32,499 nt of DNA, from contig JBBSIF010000017.1 of the NCBI GenBank assembly GCA_038232255.1, forward strand, positions 1 through 32,499, written 5' to 3'. The stretch comes from JAWWPG01 sp038232255. Its GTDB lineage: Bacteria; Actinomycetota; Actinomycetes; Propionibacteriales; Nocardioidaceae. The notes beneath the pieces are model-generated. The model saw only the letters and a program-made list of their open reading frames with translations, had not been told where the DNA came from and ran no database searches. A program made the position numbers and the translations under genes. Positions 1 to 7,408 of this stretch are shown here, piece after piece. Position 1 is the first letter of the stretch. The number at the start of each line of letters is the position of its first letter.

Positions 1-335
1 AGCTCCCGTCGCTGGCCGATTCGCTCGAGTGCCGCCTGGTCGACGAGGCGGCCGGGGCGACGTAGCGTTCGAGCATCTCTGGACTTTGGACCACGAAGTA
101 GCTCCGGAAATCGTCGTCGCCGATCTCACCCGAGCCGATGACGACGCGGTGCTCCGGGACGTCGCGCACGCCCGGCAACAACGGACAGACCAGCGCGAGA
201 CAAGCGACCGCCGAAGACCGGCTCGAAGCAGGCCTCTGGCGCGCGGTGGTCGACGCCGGCGCCGTACAGCACCAGCACCGGTCCCACTCCGTGCTCCACG
301 TAGTGGACCGCGATCTCGCCCGCTCGAGCCTCCAT
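1..335 (-). pseudogene. Decayed, truncated copy of an alpha/beta hydrolase gene
   Basis: The segment is the N-terminal and middle part of the hydrolase gene at 3941-4719, in the same orientation and with very similar sequence (position 1 aligns to 4163, position 301 to 4685). The start-codon equivalent is at 335. About 0.2 kb matching 4384-4590 is deleted after position ~208, which removes the codons for the nucleophile GHSAGG motif. A 4-bp and a 9-bp deletion lie near positions 46-70, and the 4-bp one breaks the frame. A peptide resembling EARAGEIAVHYVEHGVG is still readable at the 5' end. The 3' part lies outside the window. The few point differences from the other copy suggest a recent duplication. 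It cannot encode a working enzyme. Confidence 0.85.
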
Positions 336-400
336 GCTGGCAAATCCAACCACGCGTGAGAGGAGGTCGGCGACCATCGGCATCAACCGAGAGCTCCGCC
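1..400. repeat. Direct repeat, copy 1 (partner 4163-4785)
   Basis: This is long direct-repeat homology to 4163-4785 with an internal deletion of about 0.2 kb. Similarity continues past the hydrolase start codon into the upstream sequence, for example the shared stretch GACCATCGGCATCAACCGAG, and then fades. The unit is therefore a duplicated DNA segment rather than two paralogous genes that diverged slowly. Confidence 0.8.
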
Positions 401-450
401 GACGCCGGTCGCCTCACGCCCGCTGCGCGTCATTTCGCCGGCTTGGACCC

Positions 451-499
451 TTGACGCTCAAGCCGACCTGGGCTAACGTACAACCAAATGGTTGTACGT
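451..499 (+). promoter_or_regulatory. Promoter and palindromic operator of the ArsR-type repressor gene
   Basis: A -35 box TTGACG (451-456), a 17-bp spacer and a -10 box TAACGT (474-479) precede the gene. A perfect inverted repeat occupies 476-499: arm ACGTACAACCA, a 2-bp AA spacer, arm TGGTTGTACGT. It covers most of the -10 box, the expected transcription start and the ATG at 488-490. The mRNA is expected to be leaderless or nearly so, and a repressor bound here would block its own promoter. Confidence 0.75.
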
Positions 500-823
500 C
501 TGGAGCTTACCGATGACGACGTTGACCGGATCTTCCGGGCCCTCGCCGACGCGACTCGGCGCGACATCCTGCGCCGCACCATGGCGGGCGAGGCGTCGGT
601 GTCGCAGTTGGCGGCGGCGTACGACATGTCGTTCGCGGCGGTGCAGAAGCACGTCTCTGTGCTGGAGGGAGCTGGTCTGGTGACCAAGCAGCCCCACGGC
701 CGCGAACGCATCATCCGCGGCGACCCCAAGACGATCCGCAAGGCCCAGGGCCTGCTGGACCGCTACGAGAAGCTCTGGCGCTCCCGAATCGATCGGCTCG
801 ACGCCCTCCTCGCCGAAGACTGA
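488..823 (+). CDS. ArsR-family transcriptional regulator (SdpR-like autorepressor)
   Basis: This 111-residue winged-helix protein has the ArsR layout: an N-terminal helix with the conserved RALADATRRDIL segment (about residues 17-28), an HTH around SVSQLAAAYDMSFAAVQKHVS (residues 37-57), and a wing with the RERIIRG strand. No metal-binding cysteine cluster is present (no CxC in the recognition region), so it is not a metal sensor. It resembles the ArsR subgroup that is encoded next to SRPBCC/AHSA1 proteins and represses its own operon. The start at 488 lies inside its palindromic operator, and no Shine-Dalgarno site precedes it, in line with a leaderless message. The SRPBCC gene follows 15 bp downstream. 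Confidence 0.9.
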   Translation: MVVRLELTDDDVDRIFRALADATRRDILRRTMAGEASVSQLAAAYDMSFAAVQKHVSVLEGAGLVTKQPHGRERIIRGDPKTIRKAQGLLDRYEKLWRSRIDRLDALLAED

Positions 824-838
824 ACCAGGAGACAACTC

Positions 839-1822
839 ATGCCCGTCACGTCCGTCACCCGCGACACCAACGCCCTCACCTTGACCGTGGTCGCCGACTT
901 CCCAGCCGAGGTACAGCGACTCTGGGAGGCCTACGTCGACCCTCGCCAGCTGGAGCGGTTCTGGGGACCGCCGACCTGGCCAGCGACCTTCGTCCGCCAC
1001 GACGCGGCTGCCGGCGGCCGGTCGGCGTACGCGATGAAGGGTCCCGACGGGGAAACCCACGGCGGATACTGGGAGTGGCTCTCGGTCGAACGGCACAGGA
1101 GTTTCGAGGTCCGCGACGGGTTCGCGACGCCGGACGGCGAGCCCAACCCCGAACTGCCGTCCATGCGAATGCAGTTCGTCTTCGAGGAGACCGACGACGG
1201 CTCGCGGGTCACCACCACGACGTATTTCAGCTCCCTGGAAGATCTCGGGCAGCTGCTCGAGATGGGCATGGAGGAGGGTCTGCGCGAGGCGATGGGCCAG
1301 ATGGACGCGGTGCTCGCCGATCTCACCTCGTTCGCCGCCGGACAGGCCACGACCACCCAGATCCTGTCCAGTACCCAGGCGCGGATCAGTCGGGTGATCC
1401 GGGGCACCGTCGAGCAGGTCTGGCGCGCCCACCACGAGCCCGAGCTGCTGCAGCGCTGGCTGCTCGGCCCCGAGGGCTGGACGATGCCGGTCTGCGAGGT
1501 CGCGACCACGGTCGGCGAGAAGTACCGCTACGAGTGGGAGCCGGTCGACGGCGGTGACGGTGGCGACGGCCGCTTCGGCTTCGAGGGCGAGCTGCTCGAG
1601 TCGGCGCCGCCGTACCGCGCAGTGACCACCGAGCGGATGATCGGCATGGCCGGCGAGGGCGCCGTCAACGAGCTCACACTCACACCGGTCGCGGCGGGCA
1701 CGCTGCTCGCGCTCGTGATCACCTTCCCCGACGCAGACACCCGTGACGCAAGCCTGGCCACCGGGATGACCGACGGGATGGAGACCAGCTACGCACGGCT
1801 GGAGACCGAGGTTCTGGCTTAG
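839..1822 (+). CDS. Tandem SRPBCC (AHSA1-type) domain protein
   Basis: This 327-residue protein contains two START-like SRPBCC/AHSA1 domains, about residues 10-160 and 178-326. Each has the family's opening strand and helix (FPAEVQRLWEAYVDPRQLERFW in the first, GTVEQVWRAHHEPELLQRWL in the second). These domains form hydrophobic cavities, but the ligand cannot be told from sequence. A fused pair is larger than the usual ~150-residue single-domain member. AGGAG (about 827-831) is well placed before the ATG. It is very likely co-transcribed with the ArsR gene 15 bp upstream, a pairing common in actinobacteria and proteobacteria. Confidence 0.9.
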   Translation: MPVTSVTRDTNALTLTVVADFPAEVQRLWEAYVDPRQLERFWGPPTWPATFVRHDAAAGGRSAYAMKGPDGETHGGYWEWLSVERHRSFEVRDGFATPDGEPNPELPSMRMQFVFEETDDGSRVTTTTYFSSLEDLGQLLEMGMEEGLREAMGQMDAVLADLTSFAAGQATTTQILSSTQARISRVIRGTVEQVWRAHHEPELLQRWLLGPEGWTMPVCEVATTVGEKYRYEWEPVDGGDGGDGRFGFEGELLESAPPYRAVTTERMIGMAGEGAVNELTLTPVAAGTLLALVITFPDADTRDASLATGMTDGMETSYARLETEVLA

Positions 1823-2136
1823 CCGACGATCGCATCCGCGTGGACCGAACCGATCCGAACACGCGTCATAACGCCGCTCAAGACCGCCCTCCCGCCGAAT
1901 CAGCGAGGGCCACCGCCTCGTCTACCTCGACCGAGTGCGCCCTGGCGACGCGTTCCGGCAGGTGTCCGGATCTGGGGCCAGGAACCTAGCTGCCTTCGCA
2001 GGGGCGTGCATTCCACAGCGACCTGCCCGGGGCCCGTCTGGCGCACCTTCATTTTGCGGATCGGTTGCCGTTAACGGCGAAAGGAGCAGGAAGGGAGTCG
2101 TCCTTCCCCCTTCCATTTTCAACGTATAGCGCAGGG
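1823..2136. other. Intergenic stretch without a recognisable gene
   Basis: No convincing coding sequence is seen on either strand. The stretch holds a perfect 12-bp palindrome GCCGTTAACGGC (2067-2078), a purine-rich/pyrimidine-rich pair around 2085-2115, and a -10-like TATAGC (2125-2130) about 6 bp before the RAE. The part from about 2040 on looks like the leader and promoter of the dead gene downstream. Confidence 0.5.
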
Positions 2137-2155
2137 GGGGCTTGCGGCAAGACCC
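2137..2155 (+). promoter_or_regulatory. Rifamycin-associated element (RAE)
   Basis: The 19 bp read GGGGCTTGCGGCAAGACCC, an imperfect inverted repeat with a CTTG-CGG-CAAG core. It differs at one position from the RAE consensus I recall (GGGGCTTGCGGCAAGGCCC), known from actinomycetes upstream of rifamycin-inactivation genes (glycosyltransferase rgt, phosphotransferase rph, monooxygenase) and helR. A TATAGC hexamer lies 6 bp upstream, and a glycosyltransferase remnant starts 60 bp downstream, which fits the known arrangement. Confidence 0.8.
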
Positions 2156-2214
2156 GGGTTGTGCCACAGAATCGCCTGGCCCGGTCAGGATCTACGGAAA
2201 CGGGGCGTCACGAA

Positions 2215-2334
2215 GTGCGTGTAGTGATGTCGACGTACGACTCGCGCGGCGGTGTCGAGCCGTTGATGGCTCTCGCTGTGCGGTCGCCAGGCGCCACGCT
2301 TGAAGAAGTGATCGACCATTCCCGAGCGCATTGA
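2215..2334 (+). pseudogene. N-terminal remnant of an MGT-type glycosyltransferase, probably rifampin glycosyltransferase
   Basis: The frame from GTG 2215 reads VRVVMSTYDSRGGVEPLMAL and then AVR. This matches the highly conserved N-terminus of MGT-family glycosyltransferases (consensus about MRVLLSTYGSRGDVEPLVALAVRL), including rifampin glycosyltransferases. After about 23 codons the similarity stops, and the frame ends 16 codons later at 2334. No donor-binding C-terminal domain is found downstream, so about 95% of a ~400-residue gene is gone. The conserved Asp of GDVEPL is Gly here. Calling it rgt rests on the RAE upstream; the fragment alone only shows the MGT family. Confidence 0.65.
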
Positions 2335-2489
2335 CGGCATGGTCGGCGACTGAAAGCCTGATGTAGCGCTCCTGATCGCCAACCGCTTCGTTCACGTCTC
2401 CTGGATCTCGCAACGCTCAGGTGAACGCACTCACATGCCGCGAACCATGCCGGCGACCTCACCCAGACCGCGACGTGTAGCTCATCAAC

Positions 2490-3005
2490 TCACGGCTCAC
2501 CGAACACCTGCTCTGCCAGCTTCCGGTCCAGCCAGGCAACCGACTCCTCGACCGTGGTCCGCGGCAGGTCCAGGTGACCACCAGGGTTTTCGACGAGAGT
2601 CTTGTCGGCCGAGCCCAGCGCGTCGAAGAGCGCCCGGCAGGCGTCGGGCTGGACCAGGTCGTCGTCGGACTGGAGGTAGAAGAGCACCGGGGCGGTGACC
2701 AGAGGCGCCGAGGCGATCGGCCCGTCCGCGAGCCCGAGTACCGCGGCGGTGATCCGCGGCTCGGCGGCCAGCAGCGGCAACCCGACCCGGGCGCCATGGG
2801 AGAGGCCCCAGAAACCGACCGGGCCGGAGTGCTCGGCCAGCATGACCGGAACCGCGTCGAGCGAGCGAACGACCGGAACGGCGTACCCGCGGTCGGTGAG
2901 GTGGGTGGCGCGGGCGACGACGCCGGGCGACACGTGGTCCTGGCCGCCGCCGGGGGCGAGCAGGACTAATCCTCGCGGCGCTGAACCAGGGTTGAAGATG
3001 TGCAT
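2490..3005 (-). CDS. Dienelactone-hydrolase-like alpha/beta hydrolase
   Basis: This 171-residue protein is a short alpha/beta hydrolase. The nucleophile elbow is GLSHG (Ser69), the acid is in SDDDLVQP (probably Asp115), and the catalytic base is in GGHLDLP (His144). An oxyanion-loop LLAPGGGQDH lies at residues 15-24. It is shorter than typical dienelactone hydrolases (about 230) because the region between the first strand and the nucleophile is compact. The start at 3005 has GGAAGG 6 bp upstream. Substrate is unknown, and dienelactone itself should not be assumed. It stands alone on the minus strand between the RAE remnant and the DUF1801 gene. Confidence 0.8.
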   Translation of the reverse strand: MHIFNPGSAPRGLVLLAPGGGQDHVSPGVVARATHLTDRGYAVPVVRSLDAVPVMLAEHSGPVGFWGLSHGARVGLPLLAAEPRITAAVLGLADGPIASAPLVTAPVLFYLQSDDDLVQPDACRALFDALGSADKTLVENPGGHLDLPRTTVEESVAWLDRKLAEQVFGEP

Positions 3006-3239
3006 GACGGACCTTCCGGATGTGCGAGCATCTGGCCGCTGTCGAACTCAGATCGAACGGCGCGCAACGGCGGTCGGGAGCGCCCAGGCAGCTGTCGTGG
3101 GAATGGGGGAGTCACCTCCTCCGCCAGTCGTGCTTACGGCGGAAGGCTACCGCATTCCGGGACCTCGAAAGTGATGCTGAGGCAGAACCGATCGAACGCT
3201 GACCCAGGGGCACGCGCGCCTGCGGCGGTGCGGCAACGG
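3006..3239. other. Intergenic stretch
   Basis: About 230 bp separate two minus-strand genes. It should contain the promoter of the hydrolase gene and the 3' region of the DUF1801 gene. I see no gene, no clear terminator hairpin and no repeat. Confidence 0.4.
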
Positions 3240-3689
3240 TCAGGAGATCGCAGCCTTCACGAGCTCGACGACCTTCTTCTCTGCCGCGGGGCTCCACTTT
3301 TGGAGCGCATACGACACCGGCCACAGGTCCCCGTCGTCGAGCTTGGCCGCGTCCTGGAATCCGAGGGTCGAGTACCGGTAGCCGAACTTGCCCGAGTCCT
3401 GGAAGAAGACGACGATCTTGCCGTCCGCGTTCGTGTAGGCGGGCATCCCGTACCAGGTCTTTGGCGACAGTTCCGGGGCGGTAGCGGTCACCGTCATATG
3501 CACGCGCTCGGCGAGCGTACGATCCTCCGGCGCCATTTCCGCGATCCTGTCGAGGACCGCCTGCAGCCCGTCCGCCTTCTTGGCGCCCTTCTTGCCCTCG
3601 GCGCGCAGCTCGGCGGCGCGCTCCTTCATCGCGGCACGCTCCTTGGCGCTGAAGCCGTCGGACTCGGTCTTGGCATTCTTTGCGGGCAT
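3240..3689 (-). CDS. DUF1801 domain protein (YdhG/CyaY-like fold)
   Basis: This 149-residue protein has a charged, Lys/Ala/Glu-rich N-terminal helix (residues 1-40) followed by the DUF1801 core. The core carries the family's WYGMPAYTNADGKIVVFF segment (about residues 83-100) and the FGYRYSTLGFQDAAKLDDGDLWP strand-turn region. The fold is related to frataxin/CyaY-like proteins; its function is not established. AAAGG lies about 9 bp before the ATG at 3689. It is flanked by gene-free DNA on both sides and is probably a single-gene transcript. Confidence 0.85.
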   Translation of the reverse strand: MPAKNAKTESDGFSAKERAAMKERAAELRAEGKKGAKKADGLQAVLDRIAEMAPEDRTLAERVHMTVTATAPELSPKTWYGMPAYTNADGKIVVFFQDSGKFGYRYSTLGFQDAAKLDDGDLWPVSYALQKWSPAAEKKVVELVKAAIS

Positions 3690-3940
3690 TCTCGGGCTGC
3701 CTTTCGACGCTCAGGGGCTCGGCGCGATGCCGGCCATCTGAAGGAAGGCTAGGCCCGACGACACCCTGGCGCTTCTCGATTCCTGATCGGAAGGGCCGGC
3801 CGAGGAGTCTGAGCAGCCGCGCTCTTCACTGAGGGAGCGGCCAGATCTGCCGCGATCCGCGCGCTGATCAAGCCAGAGCCTTATGCGGCATTCCGCCGCG
3901 TCAGCATGCCCAGGACGTGCGGCATCGAGCCTGGGCCGCT

Positions 3941-4719
3941 TCAGCCGGATCGCTCGACGCGCGCGAGCCAGTCGGCGACGACCGCGCGCAGCAGGTCGGG
4001 CTGCTCGTGGGGGAGTGCGTGGCCCGCGTCTTCGGCCACCGTGAGCGTGGCGTGCGGGTAGTAGTCAAGGAGGTCTGCGGCGGCGGCGTACCCCACTGTC
4101 GAGTCCAGCCGCCCGCCACGACCAGCGTCGGACCCGCGTACGCCGGCCGGTGCTCGGGCGCGAGCTCCCATCGCTCGCCGATTCGCTCGAGCGCCCCCTG
4201 GTCGACGAGGACGGCGGCCGGGGCGACATAGCGTTCGTGCCGTTCGAGCATCTCTGGACTTTGGACCACGAAGTAGCTCCGGAAATCGTCGTCGCCGATC
4301 TCACCCGACCCGAAGACGACGCGGTGCTCCGGGACGTCGCGCACACCCGGCAACAGCGGACACACCAGCGCGAGACCAGCGACCTGCCCTGGCAGCCTGG
4401 CGGCCATCGCCTGCGCGTAGTAGCCGCCAGCCGAATGACCGATCAGGAGGTACGCGGTCCCGTCGGTGACCTCCTCGGCAAAGTCGAGCAGCGTGTCGAG
4501 GACGTCCTCGGCGCTGCGCAGCCCGTCGGGAGCCACCGTCCGGCCCATACCGGGGAGGTCAGGATAGATCCGCCGGAATCCGGCAACGCCCGCGAAGACC
4601 GGCTCGAAGCAGGCCTCTGGCTCGCGGTGGTCGACGCCGGCGCCGTGCAGCACCAGCACCGGTCGGCCCACTCCGTGCTCCACGTAGTGGACCGCGATCT
4701 CGCCCGCTCGAGCCTCCAT
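3941..4719 (-). pseudogene. Alpha/beta hydrolase, interrupted by a 1-bp frameshift
   Basis: Read with one base restored, this is a 259-residue alpha/beta hydrolase: oxyanion region VLVLHGAGVDH (residues 21-31), nucleophile GHSAGG (Ser96), acid in LDSTVG (Asp206) and base in DAGHALPHEQP (His234). The upstream frame runs correctly to LVVAGG (residue 204). One C is then missing on the coding strand (between 4108 and 4109), and the correct C-terminus continues in another frame to the stop at 3941. As sequenced, translation passes into an unrelated Arg/Ser/Thr-rich tail ending at 3901, without Asp206 and His234. This may be a real lesion or a sequencing error in a GC-rich run. The start at 4719 is chosen by similarity; no good ribosome site is seen. 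Confidence 0.8.
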
Positions 4720-4785
4720 GCTGGCAAATCCAACCACGCGTGAGAGGGGGTCGCGACCATCGGCATCAACCGAGGGCTCCACCGA
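4163..4785. repeat. Direct repeat, copy 2 (partner 1-400)
   Basis: This is the longer copy of the duplicated segment. It contains the region (about 4384-4590) missing from copy 1, and includes most of the hydrolase gene plus some upstream sequence. Confidence 0.8.
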
Positions 4786-4830
4786 AGTCGGCGCCTTGCG
4801 CCCTACGCGGGCCGATTCGCCGCGAAACAT

Positions 4831-5462
4831 CCCAAACGATCGACCGAACCAGGGCCTGGATCTGCCGGTGAGCAGATGGAACCCCGCTCGCGATCAACCG
4901 CCGTATGCCTCGTGAGTGAGCATGACCTCCGGACGGAACTCGCGGATGTGCGCCACTAAGCGCCGAAGGTCTCATCGAGCGGCGCATGACAAGAGCGCGG
5001 GCAGCCGGGGGCGACTCATGTGCGCGGGCGTCGGCGTAGCCTAGCCGTCGAACCGCCGCCCACGCCCAGAAGGAGTGTTGCGTGCGACGAGCATCCCAAG
5101 GGGGCTGGTGAGGGCTGTCGTGGTCGACCCTGCTCGGTGGTGGTGATCGGATCTTCGCGTGCCGCAAGGAGTACTCAGCGGCTGGCGGCGGCCTGAGCGT
5201 GCCAGATGGCGACGTCCTTGGGCGTGTGTCAGGAGTGACACGCCCGGCGACGGGGCACAACGTCGCCGAACTCGAGCCTCGTCGCGACAAGTCGCCGAAC
5301 CACTCGTGATCAGCACCTGATCGCCCGGCCTGACGCAGTGGCCGATCAGTGGTGGATCCGGGCGAGCGTGCTCCGCCCCGCACATGCGGCATGAGCGGAC
5401 TTTCGAACGGACATCTCGGGCTGTTGTTGCGGGTCGTGAGCGATTTGCCCAGCAGCGGAGTG
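4831..5462. other. Gene-free stretch with two adjacent hairpins
   Basis: No frame here has a recognisable protein; the long minus-strand frames are Pro/Arg/Ser-rich and lack family signatures. Two hairpins lie back to back. At 5221-5244 the arms GGCGTG(TG)TCA and TGACACGCC surround GGAG. At 5246-5267 the arms GGCGACG and CGTCGCC surround an 8-nt loop. Neither has a U-tract, so they could be an RNA element or a rho-independent-like end without a tail. Confidence 0.4.
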
Positions 5463-6107
5463 CTACCCGCGGTCGCCCAGTCGATCCCGGAGGAGGTCGA
5501 CACCAGGGCCGCCGAGATCGTTGAGCGCCACCGCGCGTCCGGACACGGCCATCCCCAGCGCCTCGCTTGATCCTGTGATCTCCTTTCCGGCTCCCCACGA
5601 CCACTCCTGGTCGGTCGCCACCAACGCCAGCCCCTCGAGACGGCGCTTCGGAACCAGACCGGGGACGCCTGAGGGCAGCCAGTCGAGCACCATCCGCCAG
5701 TCGTCGATGCTCACGTCGTCGGCAAGGCCAAGTGGCCGCGCGCAGTCGCGGAGGTGCACGCACCCATCGGCCATCTGCCCCATCGGTCCCACCCCTGGAG
5801 CCTTGCCGTGCTGATCGGCCTTGTCCCGGAGCAGCGCGGTGAGTTCGCTGACCGGACGTCGAGCCAGCTCGCCGGCGACCGCCTCGCTGGCCCGGTTGAT
5901 CGAGCCGCGTGACCGGACGACCTGCAGCAGGAACCCACCCAGGCTGCCGGTCAGCGGCATGACCAGATGACCGAGAACCTCACGCACGTTCCAGGCGGCA
6001 CACAGGCTGCGCGTCTGGAGCTGGTCCTCGTCGAGGCCATCGAAGAAGTCGGCCAACAAGCGGCGGTTGGCTGTCGTCCTGGCATGCACGTCCACCCAAG
6101 TGATCAT
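5463..6107 (-). CDS. Mycothiol-dependent maleylpyruvate isomerase family protein (DinB-like fold)
   Basis: From the ATG at 6107 this is a 214-residue protein of the MDMPI N-terminal/TIGR03083 type. It has the opening helix with ANRRLLADFFDGL, then LCAAWNVREVLGHLV with the first metal-type His (His47), and DGCVHLRDCARPLG, where Asp114 and His118 sit at the E-x3-H position of the metal site. The usual Glu is Asp here. Such proteins are four-helix bundles, and characterised members use mycothiol as cofactor; the substrate cannot be deduced. An in-frame start at 6158 would add 17 residues without family similarity. Neither start has a clear ribosome site. Confidence 0.8.
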   Translation of the reverse strand: MITWVDVHARTTANRRLLADFFDGLDEDQLQTRSLCAAWNVREVLGHLVMPLTGSLGGFLLQVVRSRGSINRASEAVAGELARRPVSELTALLRDKADQHGKAPGVGPMGQMADGCVHLRDCARPLGLADDVSIDDWRMVLDWLPSGVPGLVPKRRLEGLALVATDQEWSWGAGKEITGSSEALGMAVSGRAVALNDLGGPGVDLLRDRLGDRG

Positions 6108-6282
6108 ACGAACGACCGAGGCGCCGGATGGTAGACGGGACGCGCTCCTCATCGGCATGGTCTCGCTACGGCTGGGGCGAGGTGAGCCTCGGGCCGCCGT
6201 AACGAGTGATGGCTGAGCGACGCCGACGCCGACGCCTTACCACCCTTACGCCGCTTCTCGTCCTGACCTCGGGCTTGGTTGA

Positions 6283-7188
6283 TCACGCGGATCGATCGGA
6301 GAAGTAGTGGCCGTGGTCGAGGTCGGCGAGGAGGCCGGGGTGCGTCGGTTGCCATCCCACCAGCTCGCGGGTCAGCGCGCTCGACGCCGGGCTGTCGAAT
6401 GCAAGGAAGCGCGCCAGCCAGCCAAAGTGGTCGTCGGCATCCTCGGGGGCGATGGCGACCACTGGCATATCGAGATGCCGCCCGATCGCCTCGGCGATAT
6501 CCCGGACGGGCACGCCCTCGTCCGCGACTCCGTGCAGCACGGATCCCGCCGGAGCCCCGTCGACCGCCAGCCGGAAGAGCTGAGCGGCATCCAGACGGTG
6601 GACGCCAGGCCAGCGACTGGACCCGTCGCCGATGTAGCCGGAGACGCCCTTAACGCGGGCGATGCCGATCAGCGCCGCGACGAAGCCGTGATCTCCCTCT
6701 CCGTGAACGGTCGGAGCGAGTCGCACGGACGACGAACGGATGCCGTTCGCGGCCAGGGCCAGCACCGTCTGCTCCCTGACGACGCGGGGCGACGCGGCGG
6801 CTCCTGGCTCTGGCATGTCCCGCTCGGTTGCGACGCGTCCCGGTGCGACCCCGAGCGCGCCGAACGCGATGACGAGGGGCCGATCGGAGCCCTTCAGCGC
6901 AGCGCCGAAGGTCTCGATCGCGCGCAGATCGGTACGCGCCGCGTCCTCGTGCGCGGAGAAGTCGTGGATGAACGCGAGGTGGATGACGCCGTCGGACGCC
7001 TCCGCGCCGGCACGCAGGCTGTCGAGGTCGTCGAGGGCGCCGCGATGCACCTCCGCTCCCACGGCGGCGATGGCGTCGGCCGAGGCATCGGATCGAGCGA
7101 GCCCGACGACCTGATGGCCTGCGCCGATGAGCTCGGGAACGATGGCAGAGCCGATGAAACCGGACGCGCCGGTGACGAACACACGCAT
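6283..7188 (-). CDS. NAD(P)-dependent SDR/epimerase-like protein (atypical SDR)
   Basis: This 301-residue Rossmann protein starts with the nucleotide-binding motif TGASGFIG (residues 6-13), followed by GLARSDASADAI at the cofactor-selecting second strand. The family's DGVIHLAF strand is at about residues 65-73, and a C-terminal substrate domain follows. In the place of the catalytic Y-x3-K I see only ASPRVVREQ, so it belongs to the atypical SDR_a5-like group of uncertain catalytic ability. GGAGG lies about 6 bp before the ATG at 7188, a strong ribosome site. The upstream region contains two TetR-type palindromes, so transcription is probably repressor-controlled. Confidence 0.85.
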   Translation of the reverse strand: MRVFVTGASGFIGSAIVPELIGAGHQVVGLARSDASADAIAAVGAEVHRGALDDLDSLRAGAEASDGVIHLAFIHDFSAHEDAARTDLRAIETFGAALKGSDRPLVIAFGALGVAPGRVATERDMPEPGAAASPRVVREQTVLALAANGIRSSSVRLAPTVHGEGDHGFVAALIGIARVKGVSGYIGDGSSRWPGVHRLDAAQLFRLAVDGAPAGSVLHGVADEGVPVRDIAEAIGRHLDMPVVAIAPEDADDHFGWLARFLAFDSPASSALTRELVGWQPTHPGLLADLDHGHYFSDRSA

Positions 7189-7243
7189 GAGAAACCTCCA
7201 GAGAATCGACCGTCGTCGCCGCTCGTGAGGCGCCAGGACGGCG

Positions 7244-7302
7244 GATGTCAGTTGCTGTCATCAACAGGAGCACGCTATGTCAGATACTGACATAGCGTGC
7301 TC
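7244..7302. promoter_or_regulatory. Double palindromic operator, TetR type
   Basis: There are two related inverted repeats. Site A (7244-7262) is GATGTCAG-TTG-CTGTCATC with one mismatch. Site B (7268-7302) has perfect 16-bp arms, GAGCACGCTATGTCAG and its complement, around ATA. Both share ATGTCAG-N3-CTGWCAT, the form expected for a dimeric TetR-family repressor. They lie 56-114 bp upstream of the SDR start. No TetR gene is adjacent in this window. Confidence 0.7.
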
Positions 7303-7408
7303 GGCGCTCAATGAGTTCTGTGTGTTGACCCCGCGAAAGCGCGACCAGATCCCGCGTAGCCGGCGACCGGCAGGGATTGCTCGCTCTGCCGATGGTTGGA
7401 TCGCTCGA

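Noticed and set aside
473..1435. Long minus-strand open frame opposite the ArsR and SRPBCC genes
   Set aside because: It has no family signature and lies antisense to two genes with clear domains and ribosome sites; it is a GC-skew shadow.
2185..2462. Minus-strand frames that vaguely look like transposase debris
   Set aside because: No specific transposase motif could be identified, and they overlap the glycosyltransferase remnant; left unassigned.
4766..5503. 245-codon minus-strand frame in the gene-free stretch
   Set aside because: Pro/Arg/Ser-rich composition, no ribosome site and no family resemblance; it overlaps the MDMPI gene end in another frame.
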